A stretch of 64,000 nucleotides of DNA, taken from contig CAKPLZ010000002.1 in the NCBI GenBank assembly GCA_934167835.1, positions 62,001 through 126,000 of the forward strand, given 5' to 3'. Shown here piece after piece: positions 48,901 through 57,500 of this stretch. The translations under genes were made by a program, and so were the position numbers. Position 1 is the first letter of the stretch. Each line of letters begins with the position of its first letter. Under the pieces are notes generated by a model. It did no database searches, was not told the DNA's origin, and saw only the letters and a list, made by a program, of their open reading frames with translations. The stretch comes from an uncultured Clostridia bacterium. Its GTDB lineage: Bacteria > Bacillota > Clostridia > TANB77 > CAG-508.

Positions 48901-50241
48901 AATATGAACTTGAAAGCTTGTGGTAACTATGAAATTGAAAAACATGAGTTTACAAAGGAAATGAAAAAAGATTACACAATATTAGTACCACAAATGTCTC
49001 CAGTTCATTTTGAAATGTTTGAACAGGCCTTGCTTTCAGAAGGATACAAAGTTAAACTCTTAAGAGATAGCACTAGCCATACAGTAGAAACTGGGCTAAA
49101 ATATGTAAATAATGATGCTTGTTATCCATCAATATTAACAATAGGCCAATTAATGGAAGAGGTTGAATCAGGCAAATATGATACAAACAAGCTTGCATTA
49201 ATGATGTCTCAAACAGGTGGCGGCTGTAGGGCAACAAACTATATAGGATTTATTAGAAAAGCCTTAAAAGATGCAGGATATCCAAATATTCCAGTAATTT
49301 CATTTAACTTTGTTGGAATGGAAAAAAATTCAGGATTTAAAATAACATTACCGCTTGTGAAAAAACTAATAAAAGCAACAATATATGGGGACTTGCTTCA
49401 AAAAATGTTACATAAAAACAAAGCTTATGAAGTAAATAAAGGTGAAACTGAAAAACTTTATAATTCGTGGCTGGAAAAATGTAAAACACTAACAGTTGAG
49501 GCAAGTATGGAAGAATTCAACTCAAGTGTAGAACAAATTGTAAGTGATTTTGAAAAAATAGAGCTTGATACTTCAAAAGAAAAGCCAAAAGTTGGAATAG
49601 TTGGGGAAATATTAATAAAATATCATCCATTCGGAAACAATTATTGTACAGACCTTCTTGAAAAAGAAGGAGCAGAAGTTGTAATGCCGGATTTAATGGG
49701 ATTTGTGAAGTATGTAATAATGAACAGCATTGTAAAAGCAAAAATCTTTAAAACAGGAATAGTTAATGCTTCAATATATAAAATTGCATTAGATATTGTA
49801 AATAAACTTGAAAATTCAACTAAAACAGCTCTTGAAAAGTCTGAAAAGGGTTATTTACCACCATGTAACATAGAAGAACTTGCAGGAATGGTAGAAGAAA
49901 TATTATCAACAGGAAATCAAACAGGAGAAGGCTGGATACTAACAGCAGAAATGCTTGAATTTATGCACAATGGAATAGAAAACATAGTATGTTTGCAACC
50001 ATTTGCCTGCTTGCCAAACCATGTAGTTGGAAAAGGAGTAATAAAAACAATAAGAAACAAATATCCAGAAGCCAACATTGCACCAATAGACTATGACCCA
50101 GGAGCAAGTGAAAGCAACCAAGTAAACAGAATTAAACTGTTATTAACAATTGCGAAAGATAATTTGAAGCTTAAGGAAAAAAGAAAGAAAACTATAAAAA
50201 TTGAAAATGAAGAGACAGCAAAGGAAGAAGTAAAAAATTGA
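45937..50241 (+). CDS. Giant 2-hydroxyacyl-CoA dehydratase activase (BadF/BcrA type)
   Basis: 1434 residues. Two ASKHA ATPase units, each with a Fe-S-binding Cys: GIDVGSTTVKVIVM and MNGTCAGGTGAFLDQMA (unit 1, residues about 1-300), FLGIDAGSTTSKLVLID and NEACSSGCGSFIETF (unit 2, about 320-600). A long C-terminal part follows with DUF2229-like (GIPRVLNMYEDYPFWFTLF) and dehydratase-subunit-like segments (LAGRPYHVDPEINHGID, MSQTGGGCRATNYIGFIRKA). The classic function is ATP-driven one-electron activation of a 4Fe-4S dehydratase; the exact substrate of these fused forms is not established. No partner dehydratase is adjacent. Confidence 0.88.
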   Translation: MKEVIHIGIDVGSTTVKVIVMNQKQETIYSTYKRHFSDTKNTVCDVLEEIAEKFESYDMTFSLTGSGALSVSEFLDLSFIQEVVACKRAVEKYIPQTDVVIELGGEDAKIIYFGRSIEQRMNGTCAGGTGAFLDQMATLLNTTTVGLNEYAKNYNTIYPIASRCGVFAKTDIQPLLNEGAAKEDISASIFQAVVNQTISGLACGRPIRGKVAFLGGPLSYLSELRKRFIETLELKDDEIIVPEDAHLLVAKGACLDSFECKPISVEKLKSKIALLRNYHDTAQDSLKPLFTIEDEYKEFKERHSKHQVPKAELASYTGDCFLGIDAGSTTSKLVLIDKDAKLLYSAYKNNEGKPLQTVIGMLKNLYDVLPKKATIRYSGSTGYGEKLMATALNLEMGEIETIAHYTAAKKFMPEATSIVDIGGQDMKYIKIKNGAVDNIMLNEACSSGCGSFIETFAKSLNLSIQEFVEEAIKSNRPVDLGSRCTVFMNSKIKQAQKEGYKVGDISAGLSYSVIKNAIQKVMKIRDVETLGDSIVVQGGTFYNDAVLRAFELIVGKNVIRPDIAGLMGAYGIALLAKEEFDGLENKQYTSKVTKMEDLDSLKVTVLHTRCHGCENNCQLTINEFSTGKRFITGNRCEKGAGIERSKTQIPNIYKYKYQRLFGYKPLAEEDAKRGTIGIPRVLNMYEDYPFWFTLFTNLGFRVVLSEKSDRKTYEKGMESMPSESVCYPAKLSHGHIISLINQGVKTIFYPCMMYSRQEDSKANNKYNCPIVISYSEVLKNNVEELKDIKFINPFLPFERKALAKRLYELNEFKEYNFTKKELKEAVNKAEEEYQRYKDDVRKKGEETLKYIEANHLKGIVLAGRPYHVDPEINHGIDTMITTLGLCVLSEDSIAHLSTVKRPIRVVDQWVFHSRLYRAADVVGKNKNLELVQLNSFGCGVDAVTTDQVEEILSSYGRMYTLIKIDEVNNLGAIRIRIRSLIASMNKRKNMNLKACGNYEIEKHEFTKEMKKDYTILVPQMSPVHFEMFEQALLSEGYKVKLLRDSTSHTVETGLKYVNNDACYPSILTIGQLMEEVESGKYDTNKLALMMSQTGGGCRATNYIGFIRKALKDAGYPNIPVISFNFVGMEKNSGFKITLPLVKKLIKATIYGDLLQKMLHKNKAYEVNKGETEKLYNSWLEKCKTLTVEASMEEFNSSVEQIVSDFEKIELDTSKEKPKVGIVGEILIKYHPFGNNYCTDLLEKEGAEVVMPDLMGFVKYVIMNSIVKAKIFKTGIVNASIYKIALDIVNKLENSTKTALEKSEKGYLPPCNIEELAGMVEEILSTGNQTGEGWILTAEMLEFMHNGIENIVCLQPFACLPNHVVGKGVIKTIRNKYPEANIAPIDYDPGASESNQVNRIKLLLTIAKDNLKLKEKRKKTIKIENEETAKEEVKN

Positions 50242-50258
50242 AAAATGGAGGCTTATAA

Positions 50259-50294
50259 ATGAAAAATACAAAAGGAATAAGATTAGCTCAGTAA
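50259..50294 (+). pseudogene. Remnant of a pilin-like gene start
   Basis: RBS GGAGG and ATG are followed by MKNTKGI, identical to the leader start of the protein at 17374, then RLAQ and a stop. The rest of the leader is missing. It reads as the scar of a deleted pilin-like gene directly after the activase. Confidence 0.6.
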
Positions 50295-50685
50295 TAAAAA
50301 AATTTATACTATCTATTTTTAAGAAAATGGTAAATTGTAAAAGTAAAATAAGGTATGGTTGTAGTGTAACCATATCTTTTTCTATCTTCTGTATATTAAG
50401 TTTCTTTAGTACATCATTTCCATAAAAATAAGTAAGTACTTCATATATCTAAAAATAGGCGTTTTTTTTAAGAAACCACTTGACAAGAAAATACAAAATG
50501 ATATATATTAGTTGTGTAAATTATTCTAAAAAAATAAAGCACATTGAAAAGTAAATAGAAAAGTAAAAAGCAAAGTCTGTTTGCAGAAGCTGTTATTCCA
50601 ATGTGCAAAAAGCAGAATAATTTGCAAGAAAATAAAACAAAATAACAACAAGAAAAATTAAAAAAACACAAAAGGGGGAATTAAA
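50295..50685 (+). other. 391-base intergenic region before the second variable gene
   Basis: Holds a hairpin with T run, AAGGTATGGTT-GTAGTGT-AACCATATCTTTTTC (50350-50383), probably a terminator of the activase transcript, and a TTGACA (50480-50485) with AT-rich -10 candidates downstream. No ORF of note. The RBS GGGGG before 50686 is strong. Confidence 0.5.
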
Positions 50686-52029
50686 ATGCAAAATAGAAAC
50701 AAAGGTATAACGCTAATAGCGTTAATAATAACAATTATTGTAATGCTAATATTAGTAGCAGTAAGTATAAGCGTAGCCTTAAACACAGGGCTATTTAAAT
50801 CAGCAAGTGATGCAACAAAGAACTGGAAATCAGCACAAGAAACAGAAGCAAATGTTGGGTCTGAAATTAAAATAGGTGATAAAACTTATTCGAGCATAGA
50901 AGAGTATATTAAAGACACAACACCATTACCAGAAGGCGCTGGAAAAAGGGCTGATAAAACAAAAGAATATTCGGATGGAACAAAAACAGCATGGATACCA
51001 GCAGGATTTACAGTATCAGGGATAAGAGAAGAAACAACAATAGATGGAGGGCTAGTAATATATGATATTCCAGCAGGAACAACAGTAGACTGGACAAATC
51101 CAGATCGTATAAAAACAGCATATAACCAATTTGTATGGATACCAGTAAAAGTCAATAAAACAACAGAACCAGTAGACACAGAAACAAGTATAGCAGCATT
51201 TAAAAGAAGTGCATGGACTGCAAATGCAGAAACAGGAGGAGAAAGAACAGGATTAGATACAAAATATACTGAGCCAGATGCAACTAATGATACAGATGAT
51301 AAAACAGGTATAGCAAAGCAAATAGAAAATTTAACAAAAAGTATATATAAATATGAAGGATTTTATATAGGTAGATACGAAGCTGGAGTAAAGCCAAATG
51401 CTGATGGAACATCAACACCAAGAACAAGTAGTAGTGATTCACAAACAGCAGATTGTGTAATACAACAAGATAAATACCCATATATCTATGTAAAATGGGG
51501 AAAAAGTATGTCTGATATAAGTGAAGGAGCAGTATATCTATCAAATAGATTATATAATACAAATGAATATGGTGCAAAAAGTATGCTATGTACAGGAGCA
51601 TGTTGGGATAGTATGTTAGATTTTATAAAAGATAGAGACCATAGTGTAAAAGATAGTACTACATGGGGAAATTACAAAAATTCAGAAACATTTGAAATTA
51701 CCAGAGGGTTCTATGCAGTTCTGAATACAAGAAATTTTACTCTTGGAAGTTTTAACAATGTTGGAAGTAAATATTCAAAAATGAAAGATAAACTTATTTT
51801 ACTAACCACAGGAGCAACAGAAAGAAACTCTGCTAAAAATATATATGATGTAGCAGGAAATTGTTGTGAATGGACCACGGAGTCTGGTTCTTTGAGCGGT
51901 CGAGTTCTCAGGGGCGGTGATTACAGCAACAGTGGTTCTGGCAGTCCAGCATGCAATCGCGGCTTCAGTTCAGCAGACAGCAGCGGCTTCAGCATTTCTT
52001 TCCGTTCCACACTTTATGTATCGCTGTAG
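50686..52029 (+). CDS. Pilin-like leader plus FGE-type variable domain (VR2)
   Basis: 447 residues in one frame. Leader NKG|ITLIALIITIIVMLIL and the following SDATKNWKSAQETEANVGSE, IKIGDKTYSSIEEYI are nearly identical to the protein at 17374. The rest is a formylglycine-generating-enzyme-like (FGE-sulfatase, C-type-lectin-like) fold: TAYNQFVWIPVKVN, GFYIGRYEAGVKP, ACWDSMLDFI, NIYDVAGNCCEWTTE and the diversified tail RVLRGGDYSNSGSGSPACN ending SFRSTLYVSL. In retroelement systems this fold is the usual receptor scaffold. Probably a surface-exposed binder; the ligand is unknown. Confidence 0.88.
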   Translation: MQNRNKGITLIALIITIIVMLILVAVSISVALNTGLFKSASDATKNWKSAQETEANVGSEIKIGDKTYSSIEEYIKDTTPLPEGAGKRADKTKEYSDGTKTAWIPAGFTVSGIREETTIDGGLVIYDIPAGTTVDWTNPDRIKTAYNQFVWIPVKVNKTTEPVDTETSIAAFKRSAWTANAETGGERTGLDTKYTEPDATNDTDDKTGIAKQIENLTKSIYKYEGFYIGRYEAGVKPNADGTSTPRTSSSDSQTADCVIQQDKYPYIYVKWGKSMSDISEGAVYLSNRLYNTNEYGAKSMLCTGACWDSMLDFIKDRDHSVKDSTTWGNYKNSETFEITRGFYAVLNTRNFTLGSFNNVGSKYSKMKDKLILLTTGATERNSAKNIYDVAGNCCEWTTESGSLSGRVLRGGDYSNSGSGSPACNRGFSSADSSGFSISFRSTLYVSL

Positions 52030-52044
52030 GCTTGCAGGCGATAA
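51911..52044 (+). other. Variable region VR2 with IMH-like 3' end
   Basis: The codon series GGT GAT TAC AGC AAC AGT... in VR2 aligns with GGC GGT TGC GAC AAC AAT... in VR1 so that most third bases agree (T or C) while first and second vary, as expected from A-to-N changes in AAY codons of a template. The shared end CTTTATGTA, three variable bases, CTGTAR and GCTTGCAGGCGATA marks the homology site. Template and reverse transcriptase not in the window. Confidence 0.7.
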
Positions 52045-52096
52045 ATTAATTAAATATTCCAAAGTAGTTTTAGGGAAGCTACTTTAAAGCTAAGTA

Positions 52097-52242
52097 ACTT
52101 AGCGAATTTTATACGCTAAGTGAAGGCAACTTTTTCCTTGAGAAACAAGGAAAAAGTTGCTTAACTAGCGTGTCGCCACTAGCGTGGCGCTTTTTCTCAT
52201 GTTTTAGAGGCCTATAATAGCCTCTAAAACATGAGAAAAAGC
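52097..52242 (+). repeat. Array of four hairpins downstream of VR2
   Basis: Four inverted repeats in about 145 bases: ACTTAGCG/CGCTAAGT (52097-52121); GCAACTTTTTCCTTG-AGAAA-CAAGGAAAAAGTTGC (52126-52160); CGCCAC-TAGC-GTGGCG (52174-52189); and a perfect 23-bp stem starting GCTTTTTCTCATG around CTATAATA (52189-52242). The intergenic stretch 52030-52333 holds these and no gene. They may act as terminators or as DNA cruciforms assisting retrohoming. Confidence 0.75.
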
Positions 52243-52333
52243 TGTAACTTGTAATAGCCATTGCATATTTTAAATTCATAGGGTGTAATTGCCAAAGGCT
52301 TTTGTGGAATTTTAGCCAAAAATATGTAGAAAA

Positions 52334-52489
52334 ATGGCAAAAATATTAGGAGAAGGTCTAGCAGTATTATTAAATAAAAAGCTAAAATTAAAATGCAGTT
52401 GTTATAGAAAAAATATATGTAAAGTAGGTATACCAATAAATTCATTAAACAAATACAAGAAATTTATTAAAAAACTGAAAAGCGCTTGA
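52334..52489 (+). pseudogene. C-terminal fragment of a MutS-domain-I-like small protein
   Basis: 51 codons: MAKILGEGLAVLLNKKLK, then CYRKNICKVGIPINSLNKY. It matches the later part of the small MutS-like family whose beginning is seen at 19133. It is preceded by a block (TTTTAGCCAAAAATATGTAG, AAAAATGGCAAAA) also found before the other fragment (19048-19080). So each variable gene is followed by half of the same cassette. Confidence 0.5.
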
Positions 52490-52536
52490 TTTTTGAAGGA
52501 AAATGTGGTATAGTTAATTAGCAAGTGAATAAGTGT

Positions 52537-52568
52537 ACTTAAAGAGTGGGCAATGCCCACTCTTAAGT
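52537..52568 (+). promoter_or_regulatory. 5' hairpin before rimP
   Basis: ACTTAAAGAGTGGGC-AAT-GCCCACTCTTAAGT, a nearly perfect 14-bp stem with one bulged A, 25 bases before the TTG start of rimP and after a weak promoter (TTGATT/TATAGT, about 52488-52514). Probably a regulatory hairpin or attenuator of the rimP-nusA-infB operon. Confidence 0.6.
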
Positions 52569-52592
52569 TTTGAAGGTAAGGAGAGTAATAAA

Positions 52593-53051
52593 TTGGCAAA
52601 AATTGAGGAAAATGTTGAGAAGTTGATTGAGTCTAAGATTCAGGAACTGGGATATGTTCTTTATGATGTGGAGTATGCTAAGGAAGGTAAGGATTTTTAT
52701 TTGCGTGTGTATATTGACAAGGATTCTGGAATTAGTTTGGAAGATTGCGAGTTAGTTAGCAACAGCATTAATGAAATGTTGGATTCTGCAGATTATATAA
52801 AAGATCAGTACTTTTTAGAGGTTTCATCTCCAGGAATTGAACGTGTTCTTAAAAAAGATAAGCATTTAAAAAACAATATTGGAGCGAAAGTTCAAATTAG
52901 GTTATTTAAACCTTATGATGGGAAAAAGCAATATGAGGGCATTTTAGAGAACTATAGCGAAGATTTTGTTGAAATCAATTTAAATTCTAAAAGTTTAAAA
53001 ATAGAAAGGTCAAACATAGGGCAAATAAAAACTGTGTTTGATTGGAATTAA
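52593..53051 (+). CDS. rimP: Ribosome maturation factor RimP
   Basis: RimP, 152 residues from TTG 52593 (RBS AAGGAGAG). It helps 30S assembly. IESKIQELGYVLYDVEYAKE, LRVYIDKDSGISLEDCE and FLEVSSPGIERVL are family hallmarks. First gene of the classic rimP-nusA-ylxR-infB-rbfA operon. Confidence 0.95.
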   Translation: MAKIEENVEKLIESKIQELGYVLYDVEYAKEGKDFYLRVYIDKDSGISLEDCELVSNSINEMLDSADYIKDQYFLEVSSPGIERVLKKDKHLKNNIGAKVQIRLFKPYDGKKQYEGILENYSEDFVEINLNSKSLKIERSNIGQIKTVFDWN

Positions 53052-53070
53052 AGGGAGGATTTGGAAAAAA

Positions 53071-54195
53071 ATGAAGGAAAATAATAACGAAAACAAAGAA
53101 TTAATAATGGCAATTGATGAACTAGAAAAAGAAAGAGGAATTAATAAGGAATATTTATTGGAATCACTAGAAGTAGCATTAGCAGCAGCATATAAGAAAA
53201 ACTTTGATTCAGCAGAAAATGTAAAAGTTGATATGAATAGCCAAACAGGAGAAATACACATATATTCTCAAAAAGAAGTTGTAGATGAAGTAGAAAACAG
53301 CAATTTACAAATTTCACTTTCAGATGCGAGACAAATTGAAAAAAAAGCAGAAATTGGTGATGTAATAAATATTGAAACAAAACCAAAAGACTTCGGAAGA
53401 ATCGCAGCAGGAGCAGCAAAACAACATATTTTACAAAAAGTAAGAGAAGCAGAAAGAAATATGATTTTTGATGAATATAATGATAAAAAAGGAGAAATCG
53501 TTTCAGGAATAATACAAAAAGCAGATAAAGGAACAGTTATAGTTGACCTTGGAAAATTAGAAGGAATAATGCCTCTAAAAGAGCAAATACCAACAGAACA
53601 ATATCATGTAAATGATAAAATAAAAGCTTATGTACTAAATGTAGAAAAAGGAATGAAAGGCATTCCACAAGTATTAATAACAAGAAGCCATCCAGATGTT
53701 ATAAAAAAACTATTTGAGTTAGAAATTCCAGAAATATATGAAGGTTTAATCGAAGTAAAAGCAGTATCAAGAGATCCAGGATTTAGAAGCAAAGTAGCAG
53801 TATATTCAAAAAATCCAGATATTGACCCAGTAGGCTCATGTGTTGGATCAAAAGGAATTAGAATTCAAAATATCATCAACGAAATGAACGGAGAAAAAAT
53901 TGATGTTATAGAATGGAGCGAAGATCCAGCAACATTTATTTGCTCAGCATTGTTACCAGCTCATGTAATGGCAATAGACACAAAACCAGAGGAAAGATTT
54001 GCACAAGTAATAGTTCCAGATGAAGAATTATCTCTAGCAATTGGAAAAGGCGGACAAAATGCACGTTTAGCAGTAAAATTAACAAACTGGAAAATTGATA
54101 TTAAGAGTGAAACTCAATATAGAGACTTAATGGCTTATGAAGAAAATAAAAAAGAACAAAATGAAAAGCCACAAGATGAAGGAAATGATGAATAA
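53071..54195 (+). CDS. nusA: Transcription termination/antitermination factor NusA
   Basis: 374 residues. N-terminal RNAP-binding domain (LLESLEVALAAAYKK), S1 domain (IVSGIIQKADKGTVIVDLGK) and two KH domains (DPVGSCVGSKGIRIQNIINE; LAIGKGGQNARLAVKLTNWK). No C-terminal acidic repeats, as usual in Firmicutes. ATG 53071 chosen; its stop overlaps the next ATG. Confidence 0.96.
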   Translation: MKENNNENKELIMAIDELEKERGINKEYLLESLEVALAAAYKKNFDSAENVKVDMNSQTGEIHIYSQKEVVDEVENSNLQISLSDARQIEKKAEIGDVINIETKPKDFGRIAAGAAKQHILQKVREAERNMIFDEYNDKKGEIVSGIIQKADKGTVIVDLGKLEGIMPLKEQIPTEQYHVNDKIKAYVLNVEKGMKGIPQVLITRSHPDVIKKLFELEIPEIYEGLIEVKAVSRDPGFRSKVAVYSKNPDIDPVGSCVGSKGIRIQNIINEMNGEKIDVIEWSEDPATFICSALLPAHVMAIDTKPEERFAQVIVPDEELSLAIGKGGQNARLAVKLTNWKIDIKSETQYRDLMAYEENKKEQNEKPQDEGNDE

Positions 54196-54479
54196 TGAAA
54201 AAAGCCTTCCAAAGGAAATGCATGGCATGTAACTTAAGAAAAAACAAATACGACCTAATTAGAATAGTAAAAACCAAAGATGGAGAAATTCTAGTTGACA
54301 AAACAAGTAAATTAAATACTAGAGGAGCATATATATGTAAAAATATAGATTGCCTAAACAAGCTTATAAAAAGCAATAGAATTTGTAAAATATTTAAAAA
54401 AGATATTGATAACAAAATTTATGAAGATATAAGGGGTGTAATTATTGGTAACGAAGAAAACAAGCAAACAAGAAGTTAA
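54195..54479 (+). CDS. rnpM: YlxR family RNA-binding protein (RnpM)
   Basis: 94 residues, RKCMACNLRKNKYDLIRIVK and RGAYICKNIDCLNKLIKSNR are typical of YlxR, recently described as an RNase P modulator in Bacillus. Overlaps nusA by ATGA, hence translational coupling; infB follows. Confidence 0.92.
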   Translation: MKKAFQRKCMACNLRKNKYDLIRIVKTKDGEILVDKTSKLNTRGAYICKNIDCLNKLIKSNRICKIFKKDIDNKIYEDIRGVIIGNEENKQTRS

Positions 54480-54502
54480 AAATCAAATAGGGGGTGATAT
54501 TA

Positions 54503-57500
54503 TTGGGTAACAAAATAAAAATTCATGAAATAGCAAAAAATATAGGATTAACAAGCAAAGAGGTTTTAGAAAAAGCGCATAGCTTAGGAATTGAAGCATC
54601 ATCACACTTAAGTGGTGTAAGTGATGAAGAAGCAAAGAGAATTGAAAATAGTTTTTCAAAATCAAATACAAATGCTTCTAAAAATGTAGAAAAGATAAAG
54701 AAAGAATCTAAACCAAAAAAAGAAAATAAAGAAGAACCAGTAATAATTAGAAGACAAGTGATTTTGGAAGAAAGCGAAGAAAAGCTAAAACAAGAAAAGA
54801 AACAAGAAAAACGTGCAAATAGCGATGTAGGTGTAGTTCAAAGAGATAAAAAGAAAGATTTTAATATAGTTTATAGAAATAAACCAACGAAACCACTTAC
54901 AGTAAGCGAACTTTTTGGCAAAAAAGAAGAACCAAAACAAGAAATAAAAAAAGAAGAAGCAGTAGTTGCAAAACAAGAAGAAGAGAAAAAAGAAGAAGTA
55001 AAACCTGTAGAAATAAAAAAGGTTGAAGAACAAGTAAAAAAAGAAGAAAAACCAGTTCAAAAACCAGAAAACAGTAATTACACAAAACCAGAACGAAATT
55101 ATTATGATAGACGTGAACAAAATAATCAAAATAGAAACTACAACAATTATAATAATTACAATAATAATAGAGATAGAGACAATCAAAACAGAAATTACAA
55201 TAGAGATAATAGAAACAGTAATTACAACAACAACTATAATAATCAAAGAAGACCATTTAATAATAATGGAAACCAAGATAACAGAAACAATTTTAATAGA
55301 AATAATAACTATAATAACAACAATAATAATGGTTTCAGACAAAATAGAGATGGAAACAGAGACTTTGGAAATAGAAATGGTTTTAATAAAGATAGACAAG
55401 GAAACAATAACAATAGACCATTTAATAATAGAAACAATAATGGATTCAACAATGGATACAACAGACCAAACCGCAGCTTAGACGAAAGAGGAATTGAAAA
55501 AAACATTAAAAACATAATGTCAGCTGATATTGGAGAAAAAGAAAACGTTAGAGAATATGCAAATAAGGCAATAGACAAACAAAAAGTTAATAGCAAATAT
55601 GATGATAACAGAACAGCAAAGAAAAATAAAAACAGAAAAAATAATAATTATGATGAATTTAGTAGCCATAAACTAAAAGATTTAAAACAAGAAGTTGGAT
55701 TATCTGATGAAGGAACAATGCTAGATTATTACGATTTAACAACAGCAAGAGGAAAGAAAAACAAGAAGAAGGCAAATAATCAAGAAGAAAGAACAAAACA
55801 AAAAATATTCCAATTAACAGAAATAACAATTCCAGAAACAATTTCAGTAAAAGATTTAAGTGCAGAACTTAAAAAGACAAGCGGAGAAATAATTAAAAAG
55901 TTATTTGGATATGGAATAATGGCAACAATAAATAATGAAATAGATTTTGATACAGCATATCTTGTTGCCCAAGAATTTGGAGTTACAGCAGTAAAGAAAG
56001 AAGTTGTAACAGATGAAGATATCTTATTTGATGATAGTGAAGATAATCCAGAAGATTTACAACCAAGACCACCAGTTGTAGTTGTAATGGGACACGTAGA
56101 CCATGGTAAAACATCACTTCTAGATGCTGTAAGATCAACAAACGTAATAGAAGGAGAAGCTGGAGGAATTACACAAGCAATAGGAGCGTACAAAGTAAAG
56201 GTAAATGGTAGAGAAATCACTTTCTTAGACACTCCAGGCCATGAAGCATTTACAGCAATGCGTGCAAGAGGAGCACAAATAACAGATATAGCAATATTAG
56301 TTGTTGCTGCAAATGATGGCGTAATGCCACAAACAATAGAAGCAATAAACCATGCAAAAGCTGCTGGAATACCAATTGTTGTTGCTATCAATAAAATAGA
56401 TGTTGAAGGCGCAAATATTGATAGGGTAAAACAAGAACTAATGGAATATGACCTAGTACCAGAAGAATGGGGAGGAGACACAATATTTGTTCCAATTTCT
56501 GCAAAGAAAAAACAAAATATTGATACACTTCTAGAAATGGTTTTATTAGTTGCAGACATGAAAGAATTAAAAGCAAATCCAAATAAACAAGCAAAAGGTG
56601 TTGTAATAGAAGCAAAACTAGATAAAGCAAAAGGACCAGTAGCAACAATGCTTGTACAACGTGGTACACTTGATGTTGGAGATACAATATTAGTTGGTTC
56701 TACAATAGGTAGAATTCGTACAATGACTGATGAAAACGGTAAAAAAATCAAAAAAGCTGGACCATCAACACCAGTTGAAATAACAGGATTCACAGAAGTT
56801 CCAGAAGCAGGCGAAACATTCTATGAAGTAAAAGACGAAAAAACAGCAAAACATTTAATGGAAAAAAGAAAACGCCAAGCAAGAGACAAAGCTTTGAGTT
56901 CAACACATAGAGTAACATTAGATGATTTATTTAGTCAAATTTCAAAAGGTAACTTGAAACAATTAAATTTAATAGTAAAAGCAGATGTTCAAGGTTCTGT
57001 AGAAGCTGTAAAACAATCACTTGAAAAGTTATCAAATGACGAAGTAAAAGTAAAAGTAATTCACTCAAATGTTGGAGCTGTTACAGAAACAGATGTTACA
57101 CTTGCTAAAGTTTCAAATGCTATAATCATTGCATTTAATGTAAGACCAGAGCCTATAGCAAAAGACATGGCAGAAAAAGATGGAGTAGAAATAAAAATTT
57201 ACTCAGTAATTTACAACGCGATAGATGATGTTCAAGCAGCAATGAAAGGAATGCTTGACCCTGTATATAAAGAAACAATTATAGGAAATGCAGAAGTAAG
57301 ACAAACATTTAAAATTTCAAATGTTGGAACAATTGCTGGATGCTATGTAACAAACGGTAAAGTTGCAAGAAATGCAGGAGTAAGAGTTCTAAGAAATAAT
57401 GTTGTAATACATGAAGGTAAACTAATTTCTCTAAAGAGAATGAAAGATGATGCAAAAGAAGTTCAAGCAGGATATGAATGTGGTATCCAATTAGAAAACT

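Noticed and set aside
54785..55481. Long ORFs in other frames over the Asn-rich part of infB
   Set aside because: They arise from the low-complexity AAT/AAC repeats and encode biased Ile/Val/Thr or Cys/Tyr runs without RBS or homology.
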